NCBI RefSeq assembly: GCF_000731315.1
Contig: NZ_HG938354.1
Location: forward strand, 682,001 to 746,000
From: Neorhizobium galegae bv. orientalis str. HAMBI 540
GTDB lineage: Bacteria > Pseudomonadota > Alphaproteobacteria > Rhizobiales > Rhizobiaceae
DNA: 64,000 nucleotides
Direction of reading: 5' to 3'
Every line of letters begins with the position of its first letter. The stretch's first letter is position 1. A model generated the notes under the pieces. That model was not told the origin of the DNA. It saw only the letters and a list, made by a program, of their open reading frames with translations, and did no database searches. Both the position numbers and the translations under genes were made by a program. Of the stretch, positions 27,699-36,226 are shown piece after piece.

Positions 27699-28609
27699 CG
27701 GCTCAACTTCGGGAAGAGGATGTTTTCATAACCGCGGGTGATGAAGAAGCCCGCGCTGACGACGAGGATGATGCAGATGCCCGGAGGCACGAACCAGTAG
27801 AAGGCCTGTTTGGCGAGCGCCTGGCTGGCAAACGCATCCTGCAGCATGTAGCCCCAGCTGATCGAATTGGGGTCGCCGAAGCCCAGGAAACTGATCGATG
27901 CTTCGGTCAGGATCGCCCAGCCGATGGCGATCGACCCATAGAGGAAGGAGAGCGGCAGGATGTTCGGCGCGATATGGCGCAGGATGATCTTGAAGTCGGA
28001 AGACCCCGCCACCCGCGCCGCCTCGACGTAACCCCGGGTACGCAGCGTCAGCACCTGGCTGCGGATGACGCGGGCGGTATCGCGCCAGAGGACCAGCGCC
28101 ATGGCGATGACGACGTTCCAGATCGACGGCCGCAGGAAGGCCGCCAGCACGATGACGAAGGGCAAAAAGGGAATGCCAAAGGCGATATCGGCAAGCCGCA
28201 TCAGGATGGCGTCCACCCAGCGTCCGAAATAACCGGCCACGAGGCCGATGACGGAGCCGATCAGCGCCACCATGAAGGCAGCAGTAATGCCGATCAGCAG
28301 TGCCGAGCGGCTGCCATAGACGAGTTGCGAGAAGATGTCCCGGCCGAGGCTGGTGGTTCCCATGATGAAACCATCCTGCCCCGGCCGGAGGTCCGCCGCG
28401 AGATCGTAGGCTGGCGTATAGAGGATTTCGGTCGGATCATGCGTGGCGATCTGATCGGCGAACACCGCGACGAGGACGAAAACCAGATAAATGAGAAGAC
28501 CGGCGACCGCGAACGGGTCATTCATCGGCAGTCTCAGCGCGCGAAACATCCGGGCAATAATATTGGGGCGTCTCGGTTTGATGATGGCGGGGGCTGCGAT
28601 CTCAGGCAT
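27695..28609 (-). CDS. Oligopeptide-type ABC permease (DppC-like)
   Basis: 304 residues, six predicted membrane segments, GTTSLGRDIFSQLVYG in the N-terminal third and an EAA loop (AARVAGSSDFKIILRHIAPN). AAGGA six bases before the ATG at 28609; the start lies eight bases inside the DppB-like gene. It is the inner-membrane subunit of the second importer. Confidence 0.92.
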   Translation of the reverse strand: MPEIAAPAIIKPRRPNIIARMFRALRLPMNDPFAVAGLLIYLVFVLVAVFADQIATHDPTEILYTPAYDLAADLRPGQDGFIMGTTSLGRDIFSQLVYGSRSALLIGITAAFMVALIGSVIGLVAGYFGRWVDAILMRLADIAFGIPFLPFVIVLAAFLRPSIWNVVIAMALVLWRDTARVIRSQVLTLRTRGYVEAARVAGSSDFKIILRHIAPNILPLSFLYGSIAIGWAILTEASISFLGFGDPNSISWGYMLQDAFASQALAKQAFYWFVPPGICIILVVSAGFFITRGYENILFPKLSR

Positions 28610-29579
28610 GGGAAATCCTTGGATCGAGGAAAGCATAGAGCAGGTCGGCAGCTAAATTCATGAAGATCACCACGAGCGCGATCATCAGGAAGGCGCCCTG
28701 CGCCAGCGGATAGTCGGAAGCGGCGACCGCATTCACCAGTTCGCGGCCGAGGCCGGGCCACGAGAATACCGATTCCACCACGACATTGCCCTGCAGCTGA
28801 TAACCGACGGCGATCGCAAACGATGTCATCACCGGCAGCAGCGCGTTGCGGGCCGCATGACGCACCACCACCGTCCAGTTCGACAGTCCCTTGATGCGGG
28901 CCATGGTGACGAAGTCTTCCTTCATCACGTCGAGCATGTTGGAGCGCATCAGGAGAAGCGGCAGGCCCTGGCTGTAGATCGCCAGCGTCGCTGCCGGCAG
29001 CGCCAGATGGGCGAGGAAATCGCGCGACGTATAGAGGTCGAGAAAGCCGGAATATTCGTTGCCCGGAGCGCGGGTGCCGCCGGCCGGCAGCCAGCCGAGC
29101 GAAAACGAGAAGATCGCCAGCATCACCATGCCGAGCCAGAATTCCGGCATGGCGCGGGTGGTGAGCACCAGCGGAATGGCCGCCTGCTCCACCCAGCTGC
29201 CGCGGCGCCACGCGAGATAGGCACCGGCGAGAATGCCGAAGACATAAGCGACGATCAGCGAGGAGAAGGTGAGGATCAGTGTGTTCGGCAACAGGATCCA
29301 GATCCGCTGCCCGACCGGCTCGCGGTAGCGAAAACTCTGGCCGAGCTCGCCCTGCAGAAGGTTGCCGAGATAGATCAGGTATTGGTGCCAAAGCGGCTTG
29401 TCGAGGCCAAACTGGGCCATAAGCTGGTGCTGCTGCTCGAGCGTAAAGGTCGGATCGATATAGGCGGCCATCGGATTGCCCGGCATCAGCCGGAACATCA
29501 GAAACAGGATGGTCACCACCGCCCATAAAACAAGAGCGAGCTGCAGCAACCTGCCGCCCACAGCCTTGAAATTCTTCAT
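28602..29579 (-). CDS. Oligopeptide-type ABC permease (DppB-like)
   Basis: 325 residues starting MKNFKAVGGRLLQLALVLWA. It contains FRLMPGNPMAAYIDP, the EAA loop (MARIKGLSNWTVVVRHAARN) and the terminal DLLYAFLDPRISHA. AAGGA lies somewhat far (about 11 bases) from the ATG at 29579. It follows the binding-protein gene across a hairpin and forms the channel with the DppC-like protein. Confidence 0.92.
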   Translation of the reverse strand: MKNFKAVGGRLLQLALVLWAVVTILFLMFRLMPGNPMAAYIDPTFTLEQQHQLMAQFGLDKPLWHQYLIYLGNLLQGELGQSFRYREPVGQRIWILLPNTLILTFSSLIVAYVFGILAGAYLAWRRGSWVEQAAIPLVLTTRAMPEFWLGMVMLAIFSFSLGWLPAGGTRAPGNEYSGFLDLYTSRDFLAHLALPAATLAIYSQGLPLLLMRSNMLDVMKEDFVTMARIKGLSNWTVVVRHAARNALLPVMTSFAIAVGYQLQGNVVVESVFSWPGLGRELVNAVAASDYPLAQGAFLMIALVVIFMNLAADLLYAFLDPRISHA

Positions 29580-29661
29580 CTGAAAAAATTCCTTCTCTTG
29601 GCTCGGCGCCGCCTTGGGAGGAAAGGCGAGGCGGACCGATGTCAAGCGTCAGGCAAAAAGG

Positions 29662-29692
29662 GGAGGCGGCACGGGGAAAATCCACCGCCTCC
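29662..29692 (-). promoter_or_regulatory. Intercistronic hairpin behind the binding-protein gene
   Basis: GGAGGCGG (29662-29669) and CCGCCTCC (29685-29692) are exact inverses around a 15-base loop, eight bases after the binding-protein stop and well before the permease start. It occupies the same position as the stems at 3868, 15283 and 46231. Confidence 0.55.
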
Positions 29693-29699
29693 GTGAAGA

Positions 29700-31352
29700 T
29701 TACTTGGCGGCGATGGTTTCCTTGGTGTCACCGGGATAGCGCAACTTGCCGCCGTCCAGCGTATAGCCGGCATCCTTCAAGGTCTTGGCCGCAACGGCCT
29801 GACCGGTCTTGAAGCCATCGACGACCGACTTGTCATGCCAGAATTCGAGCGCCGGGGAGACGATCGAGTTCGAACCGACCGCGAAGCTCTTGTAGGCAGC
29901 CTTGACGATCAGCTGGCGGTCGACCGCTTCGGAAAGCGCGCGACGGAAGGCCGGGTCGTTGAAGGGGGCGCGACGTTCGTTGAAGGCGATGTAGCGGAAG
30001 CCCATGTCGACGGTGGAAACCACTTCCAGGTCGCCGTCCTTCTTGGCGGCATCGATGAGCACCTGCGGATCGCCGGTGAACTCGCCCATGAAGTTGATTT
30101 CACCCGAGCGCAGCATGCCGAGTGCAGCTTCAGCGTTCGGTACGATACGCAGGATCCAGCGATCGACCTTCGGCGCGGCGAAGTGGTCCTTGTTGGCGGC
30201 AAGCGTGACGGACTCGTTTTTCGCCCAGCTGGTGAACTTGAACGGGCCGGAGCCGATCGGCATCTGCTCCTGATAGCTTTCCGCAGTCTCCGGCTTGGTG
30301 GCCAGATCCTTCAGGATCGGTTCCCAGATGTGCTTCGGGATCAGGTTGACCTTGGCAAGGCTGGAGGTGACGAAGGAAGCGGCGGGCTTCTTCAGCTTGA
30401 AGGTGATGACGTCGCCATTCGTGGTGATCGAGTCGATGTTCGTGGCGAAAGGCTTGTACATCGGGGCTTCGCCGCCGACCGCCGCTTCGAACGAGAACTT
30501 GACGTCATCAGGCGTGACCGGCTTGCCGTCATGCCATTTCATGCCGGACTTCAGCTTCACGTCGACCGTAGTGCCGTCCTTCCAGGTGAAGCTCTCGGCG
30601 GCCCACGCCTTCGGCAGGCCGTCCGGGCCGACGCGCAGCAGGCGGTCCCAGACGAGTTCGGTGATCCAGCTGTCGACGCTGCCCGAGATATAAAGCGGGT
30701 TGATCGCCTTGATATTGTCGGACGAGTTGATGATCAGATCCTTCTTGGGTCCAGCCGGCTCGATGCCGAGGAAGGTCCAGGTGTTGCGGATGCCGATGCC
30801 GCTCTGATTGACGACCGATTCCGGCTTCCAGACGGTCTTGTCGAAAGCGAAGGTCGACTTCGGATGCACCAGCATCATGTAAGGCTGATCCTTCGACAGG
30901 ATCTCCTGCGCCTTGAAGACGAGCGCCTTGCGCTTGGCTGGATCGATCTCGCCGCGCTGGGCTTCGGCGGTCGCGTCGTAATCCTTGTTCAGGTAGCCCG
31001 CGAAATTGTAGCCATCCTTGGCGGTCGAGGAATGGAAGAGGTTGAAGATGAGCTCGTCCGGATCGGAGCGCTCAGGCCGGCCGACCATCTGCCAGGCGGT
31101 CGAGTCCCACTGGTCGCGCTTGTACCAGACTTCGTCCGACATCTGTTCCCAGGGGATCGCCCGGACTTCGACATCGAGGCCGAGCTTGCGCCATTCCTGG
31201 GCGATCAGCTGGACGGACTGGAATTCTGCCTGCTGGCCGGCCTGCGGTCGGGACAGGATGGTGATCTTGCGGATCGGATCGCCGGCCCAGGCGGGCAGAG
31301 CGATGGCCGTCACCACAAGAGCTGCAAATGCATTTCTCAAAACGGACTTCAT
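29700..31352 (-). CDS. ABC transporter substrate-binding protein, family 5
   Basis: 550 residues from the ATG at 31352 (AGAGGAGA seven bases upstream). The signal peptide ends near LPAWAGD. It contains two family-5-like regions: an unusual N-terminal segment with SRPQAGQQAEFQSVQLIAQE and, from about residue 200, the usual order SSDNIKAINPLYISGSVDSW, WKDGTTVDVKLKSGMKWHDG and FRRALSEAVDRQ. The extra N-terminal part makes it seem like a circularly shuffled or extended member. It is the receptor of the second importer and the first gene of the operon; an IclR-type palindrome lies in its divergent upstream region. The ligand is probably a peptide or cyclic amide. Confidence 0.9.
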   Translation of the reverse strand: MKSVLRNAFAALVVTAIALPAWAGDPIRKITILSRPQAGQQAEFQSVQLIAQEWRKLGLDVEVRAIPWEQMSDEVWYKRDQWDSTAWQMVGRPERSDPDELIFNLFHSSTAKDGYNFAGYLNKDYDATAEAQRGEIDPAKRKALVFKAQEILSKDQPYMMLVHPKSTFAFDKTVWKPESVVNQSGIGIRNTWTFLGIEPAGPKKDLIINSSDNIKAINPLYISGSVDSWITELVWDRLLRVGPDGLPKAWAAESFTWKDGTTVDVKLKSGMKWHDGKPVTPDDVKFSFEAAVGGEAPMYKPFATNIDSITTNGDVITFKLKKPAASFVTSSLAKVNLIPKHIWEPILKDLATKPETAESYQEQMPIGSGPFKFTSWAKNESVTLAANKDHFAAPKVDRWILRIVPNAEAALGMLRSGEINFMGEFTGDPQVLIDAAKKDGDLEVVSTVDMGFRYIAFNERRAPFNDPAFRRALSEAVDRQLIVKAAYKSFAVGSNSIVSPALEFWHDKSVVDGFKTGQAVAAKTLKDAGYTLDGGKLRYPGDTKETIAAK

Positions 31353-31537
31353 GGTCGTTCTCCTCTGAATAGCTTGACTATTCTCTTTGTTGGCAAAGGG
31401 TTTTCTCCCTCCGCATCGCAAATCCGAAATCGGCCTTCGAACACGTTTCCCGCGCGTTCAATGCCGATACTCAATCCACAGAATTCTGCACGGGCGCCTT
31501 CGAAGGGTTTGCAACCCGGCTCCCAATGTTTTATTGT

Positions 31538-31554
31538 GTGAAACATCGTTTCGC
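31538..31554. promoter_or_regulatory. IclR-type palindrome, copy 1
   Basis: GTGAAACATCGTTTCGC, an imperfect 8-1-8 palindrome between the divergent binding-protein (31352) and IclR (31637) genes. It matches 14 of 17 bases of the perfect palindrome at 32570-32586. Confidence 0.6.
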
Positions 31555-31636
31555 ATTGATGGCGAGTAAAACACATTCCAAGAAGATTGCAAGAAGCTTC
31601 AAGCAATCCAAATCACATGCCGGAGGAGACCATCCG

Positions 31637-32437
31637 ATGAGCGAACCAAAAGACTACAAGATCGCGGCCGTGGACCGGGCGCTCGCCCTTCTCGAGGCCC
31701 TTGCCGATCGTCCGGACCAGGGCGTGACGTCGCTCGCAAAATCGCTGGGGATGACCAAATCGCTGGTCTTCCGCCTGCTGCACACGCTGGAGGAACGCGG
31801 CTTCGTATCGCGCGATCCGGAGCGTGCCGAATTCGCGCTCGGCTATCGCATCGGCGTGCTCGGCGAGCGTCTCGGCAAGGATGGCGCGCTGCTTTACGCT
31901 GCCCGGCCGGTCATGGATGCGCTCCGCGACCAGACATCCGAGAACGTCAATCTTGTCGTGCGCGAAGGCCTGAAGACCTATGTTCTGGCGACCCGCGCCG
32001 GCCGCCATTCGATCCGGCTTTTTGCCCAGGCCGGACGCAATGGCCCGTTGCATGCGGGCGGCGGATCGCTGCTTCTGCTGGCTTACGCGGATCCGTCGGT
32101 CATCGATGCGGCGCTCTCCCAACCGCTCGAAGCCTTCACTCCCTACACGATCACCGACCGGGCGAAATTGCGCCAGGCACTCGAACGCATCCGCGCCAAC
32201 GGCTACAATATCGTGCTCAACGATCTCGATGAAGGCGCCTTCTCCGTCGCTGCCCCGATCACCGGCGCCGACGGCACGATCATCGCCTCGATCTCGGTGG
32301 CCGGCGCTGTCGCCCGCTTCGACGAGGAACGGCGTGAAAGCCATTTGAAGGCGGCCCTCGACGCCGCTGCGGAAATATCCGAGCGCCTTTCGATCCACGG
32401 CCCTGGCGAAAACGGCCTCGTGAAATCAAGGGCTTGA
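31637..32437 (+). CDS. IclR-family transcriptional regulator
   Basis: 266 residues from ATG 31637 (GGAGGAG about eight bases upstream). The N-terminal winged helix (LAKSLGMTKSLVFRLLHTLEERGFV) is followed by the IclR effector-binding domain (YVLATRAGRHSIRLFAQAGRN, LHAGGGSLLLLAY, AAPITGADGTIIASISVAGAVARF). It is divergent from the second peptide operon and followed by a good terminator (32475-32498). The palindromes before the operon and before the M28 gene indicate that it controls both. A longer upstream frame exists but runs through operator DNA. Confidence 0.93.
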   Translation: MSEPKDYKIAAVDRALALLEALADRPDQGVTSLAKSLGMTKSLVFRLLHTLEERGFVSRDPERAEFALGYRIGVLGERLGKDGALLYAARPVMDALRDQTSENVNLVVREGLKTYVLATRAGRHSIRLFAQAGRNGPLHAGGGSLLLLAYADPSVIDAALSQPLEAFTPYTITDRAKLRQALERIRANGYNIVLNDLDEGAFSVAAPITGADGTIIASISVAGAVARFDEERRESHLKAALDAAAEISERLSIHGPGENGLVKSRA

Positions 32438-32474
32438 GGCCCGATCGAGCTTGTCTCCAATCATCCGGAAATAG

Positions 32475-32498
32475 ACGGGCGCTTTGGCGCCCGTTTTC
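32475..32498 (+). terminator. Rho-independent terminator after the IclR gene
   Basis: ACGGGCGC (32475-32482), TTTG loop, GCGCCCGT (32487-32494), then TTTC: an eight-pair GC stem with a short T-run, 38 bases after the IclR stop. Confidence 0.75.
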
Positions 32499-32569
32499 GT
32501 CAGTGCGATTTCTGGCCCTTCGAAGCCGCTTGCGGGGTCCCCAAACCTCTGTTAGCGTTTTCATGCTTT

Positions 32570-32586
32570 GTGAAACGACGTTTCAC
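32570..32586. promoter_or_regulatory. IclR-type palindrome, copy 2 (perfect)
   Basis: GTGAAACGACGTTTCAC is a perfect 8-1-8 palindrome 30 bases upstream of the M28 peptidase start. It is near-identical to 31538-31554. Confidence 0.65.
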
Positions 32587-32615
32587 TAGATAAAACAAAT
32601 TGGGGAGTGCCGGAT

Positions 32616-34337
32616 ATGAACGAGATCGAATCTGCCGTTCTGGGAGCGGTGAAGCTGGATGAACCCTGGGCTCTGGTCGAGAGCTTTGCGACCTACAAGC
32701 GCGAGCATCCGACCGATGTAAACCGCGCCATGGACGAGGTCGCCGCGCGGCTCGCCAAGCACGGTGTCGAGGTCAAGATGCATGAAGCCGACCTTTTCCT
32801 CAGCTTACCCGGCCTTGCCCGTGTCGAAGCCGGCGGCAAAACCTTCCGCGCCAAGCCGCCGTCCTATTCGCTGGATGCATCGAAGGGCGTGAAGGGCGAG
32901 ATCGTTTATATCGCCAGCCTCCAGCCGAAGGCGATCTCGACCATGTTCGAAAAGACCGTCGACGGCACCGGGGAACTCGCGGCCCGGGTCCGCGGCAAGG
33001 TGGTTCTCTCGGAAGGTTTCGCCAATCCGGGTCTCGTTTCGCAGTTCACCGAGCTTGGCGCCGTCGGCGTCATCGCCATCAACCCCGGCGTGGACATTCA
33101 TTGGGGCACCTGCACCACCGTCTGGGGCACGCCTGACCTCGACGACCTGCCGCGCAAGCCGTCGATCCCGGCCGTCGCCGTCAACCGCGAGAGCGGCGAC
33201 GCGCTGATCGAACTTGCCAAGACCGGCGCCGAGGTCACCATCTTTGCGGACATGGAAGAAGGCTGGTTCAAATCGAAGCTGCCGGAAGTCTTCATCAAGG
33301 GCACCGAGGAACCCGACAAATATGTCTTCCTGCACGGCCATCTCGACAGCTGGGATGTCGGCGTCGGCGACAATGCGACGGGCGACGCGACGATGCTCGA
33401 AATCGCTCGTGTGCTGTGGGCCAACCGCGACAAGCTGAAGCGCTCGATCCGCATCTGCTGGTGGCCCGGCCATTCGACCGGCCGTTATGCCGGCTCCACC
33501 TGGTTCTCCGACAATTTTGCGCTCGACCTTGACGAAAACTGCGTCGCATCCGTCAACTGCGACAGCCCCGGCTGCCGCTGGGCAACGGAATTCATCAATC
33601 TCTGCATGATGACCGAAACGGAAGCCTTCCTGTCCGACGTCATCGAGGAAGTGGCCGGCAAGAAAGCCGAAGCCGAACGCCCGCACCGCGCCGGCGACTA
33701 TTCCTTCAACAATATCGGCCTGTCGAGCTACCTGATGCTGTCCTCGACCATGACGGAACGGGATCGCGAGGAAAAGGGCTATTACACGGTCGGCGGCTGC
33801 GGCGCCAACATCGCCTGGCACACCGAAAACGACACGCTCGAGATCGCCGACAAGGACATCATGCTGCGCGACATCAAGGTCTATCTGCTCGCCGTGCTGC
33901 GCAATGCCAATGCAAAAATCCTGCCCTTCGACTGGCGCGCGACGGCACGAGAATTCGTCCACACGGTCGACACCTACCAGAAGAAGGCCGGCAACCGCTT
34001 CGACCTTTCGCCGAGCCGCAAGGCCGTCGAATCGCTCGCCGAGGCACTCGCCGCATTCTACGCCGGCATCGATTCCGGCAAGATCGAGCCAAAGTCGGCA
34101 AACCACGTGATCCAGAAGCTCGCCCGCATCCTGGTGCCGCTCAACTACACCCGCGAGCAGCGATTCCGCCACGATCCGGCCTTGCCGATCCCGGAACTGC
34201 CGGCCATCTCGACGGCAGCCGATCTCGACAAGCTCGGCCCTGGGAAACTCGGTTTTGCCAAGACTCAACTCGTGCGTGGCCAGAACCGCGTGATCTCGGC
34301 GCTGCGTCAGGCAGAACAGTTGGTTCGCGCTGCCTGA
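32616..34337 (+). CDS. M28-family (PA-domain) peptidase with altered catalytic motif
   Basis: 573 residues with no signal peptide. A PA-like insert (about residues 110-210: KVVLSEGFANPGLVSQ, GVIAINPGVDIHWG) precedes the M28 core. Zinc ligands visible are His in HGHLDSWDVG, Asp in GVGDNATGDA, Asp in VNCDSPG and His in IAWHTENDT. The usual Glu-Glu pair (general base plus ligand) should follow the strand RICWWPGHSTGRYAGSTWF, but GHS stands there instead. The enzyme may therefore use a different base or have another activity. ATG 32616 has GGGGAG nine bases upstream; a GTG at 32607 touches it. It is monocistronic, under the perfect IclR-type palindrome. Confidence 0.85.
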   Translation: MNEIESAVLGAVKLDEPWALVESFATYKREHPTDVNRAMDEVAARLAKHGVEVKMHEADLFLSLPGLARVEAGGKTFRAKPPSYSLDASKGVKGEIVYIASLQPKAISTMFEKTVDGTGELAARVRGKVVLSEGFANPGLVSQFTELGAVGVIAINPGVDIHWGTCTTVWGTPDLDDLPRKPSIPAVAVNRESGDALIELAKTGAEVTIFADMEEGWFKSKLPEVFIKGTEEPDKYVFLHGHLDSWDVGVGDNATGDATMLEIARVLWANRDKLKRSIRICWWPGHSTGRYAGSTWFSDNFALDLDENCVASVNCDSPGCRWATEFINLCMMTETEAFLSDVIEEVAGKKAEAERPHRAGDYSFNNIGLSSYLMLSSTMTERDREEKGYYTVGGCGANIAWHTENDTLEIADKDIMLRDIKVYLLAVLRNANAKILPFDWRATAREFVHTVDTYQKKAGNRFDLSPSRKAVESLAEALAAFYAGIDSGKIEPKSANHVIQKLARILVPLNYTREQRFRHDPALPIPELPAISTAADLDKLGPGKLGFAKTQLVRGQNRVISALRQAEQLVRAA

Positions 34338-34357
34338 TCGCCAACACCTAGACAAAA

Positions 34358-34390
34358 ACCCCATAAAGTTGATGTCCAACTTTATGGGGT
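34358..34390. repeat. 14-bp perfect inverted repeat (stem-loop) after the M28 gene
   Basis: ACCCCATAAAGTTG (34358-34371) and CAACTTTATGGGGT (34377-34390) are exact inverses around a five-base loop, 20 bases after the M28 stop. Five A's flank the left side, giving a T-run for leftward transcripts. It may serve as a bidirectional terminator, or be an insertion-element end, since it marks the edge of the accessory patch. Confidence 0.65.
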
Positions 34391-34904
34391 CAGTTCATCC
34401 CTAACCGCTCCCTTTTGTTCCTGTAGTTTTATCTTCCGCTTCTCGTTTTGCTGCGGAGCTATCCATCGATCGTTGTCGTCCTCCCGTTGGGCAGGCGGCC
34501 CCTCGGCGACCGCCTAAGCGTGAAACGCGTCGACATCCTCGAGCTTGAAATTGGCCGCCCCCCGTCGCGCGCGCGGGCCGTTTCCGGAATGGTCTCGTGA
34601 TCCCCGTGGAGGATGGCCAGATTGACGGTCGATTTAGATGTGCCGAGCCCGGCGGGCAGGGTTCATATTCCTTCAAGAGCGCGATTACGCGAACTCTCCG
34701 GCGCAGGCGATATCCACGCGCCTGAGGGCGTCGCATCGCTCGGTATTCAAAATGCCGTCTTTCAGAGCAACGTCGGGTCACGACGAAAATGTTAAAGAGG
34801 GTCAAGGCCACCCAATAATCAACACTGCGGCTATCAATCCTTGCAAAACGGCAAGATGCCATCTATATCTACGGCAAATTGCCAGAGTCTTTAAAGAGGC
34901 TGTC
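34391..34904. other. 514-base stretch without a convincing gene
   Basis: Open frames on both strands here have no recognisable domain. On the minus strand, codons ending at 34514-34516 read ...ANFKLEDVDAFHA-stop, which looks like the tail of a decayed protein, but I cannot name it. The last 30 bases carry the ribosome-binding site (AGAGG) of the antitoxin gene. Confidence 0.4.
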
Positions 34905-35342
34905 ATGTCCACTGCCATTGTCGAGGAAGTCGCCCGCAAGCTTGGCGGCCAGACGGTTCTTGGGACCATCGTCCGATCGCAGGCCGATCTGGCTCTTGCC
35001 GTGCGTAACCGCTTGCCGTTGGCAACACTCAGGGGGCTGACCCTTGCGGGGCTGAGTGATCAGGAGATCGAGAAATTCGTAATTCCGCAGCGGACCCGTC
35101 GGCACCGCGCCAACAAGCATCAGTCACTGACGATTGATGAGTCCGATCGGGCCGTCCGGCTTCTGCGGATCCAGTCGCTGGCGGAAGATACCTTTGGCGA
35201 CAAGGACAAGGCCAATCGCTGGCTGCGCCGGTCCCTCACCGAACTTGGAGGCGAGACGCCCCTGGACGTTGCCCAGACCGAGGCGGGCGCCCGCGTCATC
35301 GAGACGGTTCTCGGCAAGATCGCCTGGGGCGCGGCCGCCTGA
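34905..35342 (+). CDS. Xre/ParS-type antitoxin (DUF2384/MbcA-like)
   Basis: 145 residues from ATG 34905 with AGAGG six bases upstream. The N-terminal half is a helix-turn-helix of the Xre type (RGLTLAGLSDQEIEKFVIP). The C-terminal half is the toxin-binding domain (ANRWLRRSLTELGGETPLDVAQTE, then GARVIETVLGKI), the hallmark of RES- and MbcT-associated antitoxins. The stop overlaps the toxin start by one base (TGATG). It neutralises the RES protein and likely represses its own promoter. Confidence 0.9.
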   Translation: MSTAIVEEVARKLGGQTVLGTIVRSQADLALAVRNRLPLATLRGLTLAGLSDQEIEKFVIPQRTRRHRANKHQSLTIDESDRAVRLLRIQSLAEDTFGDKDKANRWLRRSLTELGGETPLDVAQTEAGARVIETVLGKIAWGAAA

Positions 35343-35803
35343 TGCTGCTGTGGCGTCTGTCAGGCAGGCCGCACGCGCAGGCGCTTGACGGCGGTTATGG
35401 CCTGCATTTTGATGGCAGATGGAACTCGGTGGGACATGCGGTCACCTATTGCGCGACCTCTCCCTCCCTCTGTGTCCTGGAGAAACTCGTCCACATCGAG
35501 GATCCGGGGTTGCTTCCCGAACTCATCATGGTCACTTATGATGTCCCGGATACCCTCGGCGTCGAGACCGTCGATCTGGATGATCTTCCGTCGGATTGGC
35601 GCCGTCAGGAGGTATGGACACAGCAGCGAGGGGATGCCTGGCATCAGGCGCGCTCGACACCATTGCTGCGGGTGCCGTCGGCGATTGTGCCGATCGTCCG
35701 ATCGCCTGATCTAAACATCGTCGTAAATCACCGTCATTCCGCGGCCAGCGAAATGAAGATCATTGCCGCTGAGCCATTCGTCCTCGATCCGCGGTTATTC
35801 TAG
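35342..35803 (+). CDS. RES-domain toxin (NAD-degrading type)
   Basis: 153 residues. The RES fold is recognisable from LWRLSGR at the start, the LHFDGRWNSVGHAVTYCATS block (conserved Arg, Gly, Tyr) and CVLEKLVH with the conserved Glu. RES toxins are ADP-ribosyltransferase-like proteins that deplete NAD+ or modify a target, with an Xre antitoxin encoded upstream as here. The start overlaps the antitoxin stop. Both genes appear intact, so the module should be functional. Confidence 0.92.
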   Translation: MLLWRLSGRPHAQALDGGYGLHFDGRWNSVGHAVTYCATSPSLCVLEKLVHIEDPGLLPELIMVTYDVPDTLGVETVDLDDLPSDWRRQEVWTQQRGDAWHQARSTPLLRVPSAIVPIVRSPDLNIVVNHRHSAASEMKIIAAEPFVLDPRLF

Positions 35804-35815
35804 GGTGAAACCCAA

Positions 35816-36208
35816 TCAGACACGGCTGCTGCGCTGCTTCGATAGGGGGATGCCAAGACGCTGCATGATCTGCTCGACGCACGTGACGTATCAGTCTGGT
35901 TCAGCGAAAAGGACGTCGCCCTCGGTACGTCGTTGCTTCGCGAAATCGACAAGAGATTGGTGAAGTCGCGCGTCGGAATCGTGCTGGTGACGCCCGCATT
36001 GCTGCGCTGTCTTCCAGCAGCAGGTGTTGCCGACAAGGAGCTTTCGGCACTCCTGGCGACCGAACAGCTCGTCCCCATCGTCCATAACACGACGTACGAT
36101 GCTCTCCGCAACGTTAGCCCTCTTTTGGCCTCGCGAAGCGGGCTGAGCACCGAAGAAGACACGATGGCAGTGGTGGCGGACAAGCTCGCCGAGCTTGTTC
36201 CGACCTAG
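35816..36208 (+). pseudogene. TIR-domain protein fragment (5'-truncated, in-frame stop)
   Basis: Translation in one frame gives a continuous TIR-like C-terminal two thirds: AKTLHDLLDARDVSVWFSEK, then LLREIDKRLVKSRVGIVLVTP, DKELSALLATEQLVPIVHNT and AVVADKLAELV. ADKELSAL matches the position of the NADase catalytic glutamate in bacterial TIR proteins. The first beta strand and the Ser-His-(S)-E-D loop are missing, and a TAG lies at 35843-35845 in the same frame; the only later start is a TTG at 35933. It sits 12 bases after the RES toxin stop. It is a relic, or at best makes a truncated protein. Confidence 0.65.
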
Positions 36209-36226
36209 CTTCATAGGAATACGTCG

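Noticed and set aside
29835-31541. A 568-codon plus-strand frame opposite the binding-protein gene
   Set aside because: Low-complexity Arg/Asp/Gly-rich composition typical of antisense frames; the minus strand encodes a signal-peptide-bearing binding protein.
34401-34862. Minus-strand frame of 153 codons
   Set aside because: No domain and no ribosome-binding site. A short tail-like segment (ANFKLEDVDAFHA) lies in yet another frame, so at most this is debris.
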